Shown here: one piece after another, positions 61,620-64,000 of the stretch
Numbering within the stretch: the stretch's first letter is position 1
Layout of the letters: each line of letters opens with the position of its first letter
Source of the DNA: Bacteroidota bacterium
Lineage (GTDB): Bacteria > Bacteroidota > Bacteroidia > Bacteroidales > VadinHA17
Length of the DNA: 64,000 nucleotides
Reading direction: 5' to 3'
NCBI GenBank assembly: GCA_029547705.1
Contig: JAKPOU010000050.1
Span: forward strand, 62,001 to 126,000
Position numbers and translations under genes: made by a program
The notes under the pieces: model-generated
The model's database searches: none
What the model saw: only the letters and a program-made list of their open reading frames with translations
What the model was told of the DNA's origin: nothing

Positions 61620-62972
61620 ATGAAAAGAGATGTTTTTTCAAGACGTGCTTTCTTAACGAAAGGAGGCATCGGAGGATTAGGACTGTTTACAATTGGAAGC
61701 GCCATGGCCTGCAGCCGCAGTACTGATAAGTCCGGTACTATTGAAAGCGGGCGGGGAAAGATTGAAAATATCGGCGGAATATCCCTTGAACAGCTTCGCG
61801 ATCAGTACAGGTCGGAGCTGTATGATTATTTTATTCCCAATATGGACAAGTATGCCGTTGACCATAAATATGGCGGTGTGATTTGTTCTCTGGATATCCG
61901 TACAGGTGAACCGGAAAATATGAATAAAACAGCCTGGTTTGTCGGCAGGGGCCTTTGGGTATATTCATATTTATACAATAACCTGGAACCAGATTCCCGC
62001 TTTCTGGAGATTGCACGCAAATCGAAGGATCTGTTGCTGAAGTTGCAGCCAAAAGATGACAGTTTCTGGCCGGAAACTTTCAGCCGTGAGGGAAAGCCTC
62101 TTTCAGGACCGGGTGATATTTACGGAAGCCTGTTTGTTGCTGAAGGTTTGTCTGAATACGCTGAAGCATCAGGAGAGAAAGAATACCGGGACCTGGCAAA
62201 GAAAATTATTTTTGATTGTGTTGCCCGCTATGACCAGCCCGATTACAGTTACAGTATCGGGAGCTATCTCAAAAATTCCCCGCCGGTACAGGGGCCCAGG
62301 ATATTGGGTCACTGGATGATACTTCTCAGTCTGTCAACTCAGATGCTGATGCATGAACCTGATGAAGACCTGGAAAAGCTTGCCGCACGCTGTGTGGATG
62401 CCATACTGAATCATCATGTAAATGCAGAATACGGACTTACCAATGAGGTTCTCAACCATGATTTCAGTCTGCCGGACAACGAATATGCACAACATTCGAT
62501 TACCGGCCATGGTCTGGAGACACTGGCTTTTGTGATGTTCGAGGCCGGCAGGCTGAGGGACAGGAATCTGTTTCGTTCGGCTGAAAAAGTATTCAAGAAA
62601 ATTGTGGATGTCTGTGCTGATCATGTATATGGCGGTTACTTTCACACCTTGCAGCAGGTGGATAACTACATATGGAGTACAGGCAAGTCACTGTGGTGCC
62701 AGCAGGAAGTCATAAACGGAGCCCTGTTTCTGATTGAGCACACGGGTGATGAGTGGGCGATGCGTCATTTTGAAAGAGCAAACAGTCATATTTTTGAAAA
62801 ATACTTCAATCCGGCGCATAAATTCTGGCATTTCGGAGGAGACCGGAAGATGGTGAACCGTAATGTAAGCCTGATGGAACATTATCATCATGCCCGGCAG
62901 TTTGTCAGGGGATTGCTTACATTTGAACGCCTGATAGAACGCGGAGGCAGGATATCGGATTTGTTTGCCTGA
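61620..62972 (+). CDS. Exported AGE-type (N-acylglucosamine 2-epimerase fold) protein
   Basis: A 450-residue (alpha/alpha)6-barrel protein. The start at 61620 is used because MKRDVFSRRAFLTKGGIGGL is a twin-arginine signal ending at AMACSR; a longer frame beginning 147 bases earlier is not credible. Family blocks are GGVICSLDIRTGEPENMNKTAWFVGRGLW, NEVLNHDFSLPDNE, ITGHGLETLAFVMFEAGRL and a late HYHHARQ. The fold serves N-acyl-glucosamine 2-epimerases, cellobiose and mannose epimerases. As an exported member beside the amidohydrolase/PLP/RidA unit (divergent, 211 bases), an amino sugar substrate is attractive but unproved. Confidence 0.82.
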   Translation: MKRDVFSRRAFLTKGGIGGLGLFTIGSAMACSRSTDKSGTIESGRGKIENIGGISLEQLRDQYRSELYDYFIPNMDKYAVDHKYGGVICSLDIRTGEPENMNKTAWFVGRGLWVYSYLYNNLEPDSRFLEIARKSKDLLLKLQPKDDSFWPETFSREGKPLSGPGDIYGSLFVAEGLSEYAEASGEKEYRDLAKKIIFDCVARYDQPDYSYSIGSYLKNSPPVQGPRILGHWMILLSLSTQMLMHEPDEDLEKLAARCVDAILNHHVNAEYGLTNEVLNHDFSLPDNEYAQHSITGHGLETLAFVMFEAGRLRDRNLFRSAEKVFKKIVDVCADHVYGGYFHTLQQVDNYIWSTGKSLWCQQEVINGALFLIEHTGDEWAMRHFERANSHIFEKYFNPAHKFWHFGGDRKMVNRNVSLMEHYHHARQFVRGLLTFERLIERGGRISDLFA

Positions 62973-63059
62973 AACAAAAAGTGCCCTTGCCGCGGAAAGA
63001 TACCCGGTGCGGAACTTCACCGATCAGGGCTGTTTTAAATCATATAAATTTTTGCAGAT

Positions 63060-64000
63060 ATGGAAACAAGGTACACTGAAAACAGGACATTGATACTGAT
63101 CGTTATCCTCCTGAGCCTTATGTGTTCGTGTCAACCCGGGGACAAGGGGATACGAGTGGTTTTTCCGGATGTGAGCGAAGCTGTTCAGGTTACAGGAAAT
63201 GACAGGGAACATCTGCTTGCAAGTTACTACGGAATAAATTCGTGGAGCAGGGATCAGAGATATATCACGGTGCTGGAGACGGACATAAAATATAAACTTC
63301 CGGATGAGACGGAACCGGCAGTTCTGGGACTTGTTGACCTGAAGAACAATAATTTTATTCCGCTTACGGAAACCCGGGCCTGGAATTTCCAGCAGGGATG
63401 CATGGCACACTGGCTGGCAACATCGCCGGATTCACTTATTATTTTCAATGATTTCAGGAACGGAAAATTTGTTTCTGTAATAATGAATGTTCACAAGAAG
63501 CAGGAAATCAGGACAATTCCCCACCCTGTAAGCGCTGTTTCTCCCAATGGCAGGGAAGCAGTCAGCATCAATTTTTCCAGGCTCAGATTAACCCGTCCGG
63601 ATTACGGCTACGGAGGGAACGGACAGGATCCACAGGCAGACATACCCTTGCCGGACAATGACGGGCTGTTTCTTGTAGATCTTGAAACGGGTGAGTCCGG
63701 ACTGCTTGTTTCACTGGAGCAGGTAAAAGATCTTATTCCTCCTGTAAGCGAAGGTTCCATCGGCTGGTTTAATCATACTCTCTTCAGCAGGGATGGTTCA
63801 AAAATCTTCTGGCTTTCACGTCAGATGGAAGGTTCAAGACGCAGAACAACTTCCCTTACGGTTAACAGGGACGGTACTGATCTGAGGAGATGCTTTCCGG
63901 ATAACTGGGAAGGATCCCATTTCGACTGGCTGAATGATGATGAACTTATGGTCACTGCCAGTTATGAAGGGAAACAATATGCACACGTACTGTTCACGGT
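63060..64000 (+). CDS. Beta-propeller lipoprotein (oligogalacturonate-lyase/TolB-like), 3' end outside window
   Basis: From the ATG at 63060 the frame stays open for 313 codons to the window edge. A lipoprotein signal (LILIVILLSLMCSCQPG) leads to TolB-like blade repeats: ETDIKYKLPDETEPAVLGLVDL, ISPNGREAV-like AVSPNGREAVSINFSR, NDGLFLVDLETGESGLLV, LFSRDGSKIFWLSRQ and WLNDDELMVTASY. The form resembles exported proteins related to oligogalacturonate lyase (PF14583). A glycan-lyase role is possible; the catalytic part cannot be judged from this fragment. It starts 87 bases after the AGE-type gene and is probably in the same transcript. Confidence 0.72.
   Translation, partial: METRYTENRTLILIVILLSLMCSCQPGDKGIRVVFPDVSEAVQVTGNDREHLLASYYGINSWSRDQRYITVLETDIKYKLPDETEPAVLGLVDLKNNNFIPLTETRAWNFQQGCMAHWLATSPDSLIIFNDFRNGKFVSVIMNVHKKQEIRTIPHPVSAVSPNGREAVSINFSRLRLTRPDYGYGGNGQDPQADIPLPDNDGLFLVDLETGESGLLVSLEQVKDLIPPVSEGSIGWFNHTLFSRDGSKIFWLSRQMEGSRRRTTSLTVNRDGTDLRRCFPDNWEGSHFDWLNDDELMVTASYEGKQYAHVLFT

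Overview
The window looks like a chromosomal segment from a member of the Bacteroidota, probably a free-living or gut-type polysaccharide degrader of the Bacteroidales/Marinilabiliales kind. The evidence is a SusC/SusD pair with an ECF sigma factor and a FecR anti-sigma factor, a type IX secretion C-terminal tail, many SPII lipoprotein signals, TAnnTTTG-like -7 promoter elements and a dense set of glycan-degrading enzymes. No tRNA, rRNA or CRISPR array was found. All functions are read from motifs and family resemblance; no database search was possible.

Layout. 1-8044: the 5' part of a sodium/solute symporter (minus strand), an acyltransferase with altered catalytic blocks, then an L-arabinose operon (SGLT-type symporter, araA, araD, araB) ending inside an array of TGACC pentamers. 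8221-11537: a GH116 enzyme on the minus strand beside a mobile-element graveyard (IS982-type transposase remnant). 11599-15165: GH51 and GH127 arabinofuranosidases, which release the arabinose that the araBAD operon consumes. 15227-21426: a TetR-TolC-MFP-RND efflux operon with a visible operator/promoter. 21681-30715: a T9SS-secreted lectin-like protein, a c-type haem/beta-propeller lipoprotein with a RidA/chorismatase-like partner, a DUF4838 (GH67-like) protein, and an exported FAD oxidoreductase overlapping a polytopic iron-sulfur membrane protein. 31079-35910: aldose 1-epimerase, M28 peptidase, DUF1080 protein, and a UroD/MtaA-type methyltransferase.

36322-46473 is a visibly AT-rich block: ECF sigma, an IS3-family element, FecR, SusC (with STN domain), SusD and an exported ComEC-like metallo-beta-lactamase-fold protein. 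A second IS3-family element (IS407-like, 4-bp target duplication) lies at 46724-47913 and has cut a large lipoprotein gene in two. 50671-62972 holds a series of exported enzymes whose relatives are usually cytoplasmic: two SelA-like PLP enzymes, a Gfo/Idh/MocA oxidoreductase, an M28 peptidase, a RidA protein, an amidohydrolase and an AGE-type epimerase. Two gene fragments (52411-52641 and 54177-54569) mark past rearrangement. The window ends inside a beta-propeller lipoprotein gene.

The main biological idea is extracytoplasmic small-molecule metabolism. The amidohydrolase, SelA-like PLP enzyme and RidA trio (58264-61408, all exported) could form a periplasmic deacylation, ammonia-lyase and imine-clearing route for an amino-sugar acid or amino acid. 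The FAD, Fe-S and haem proteins (22987-30715) suggest periplasmic oxidation coupled to the membrane.
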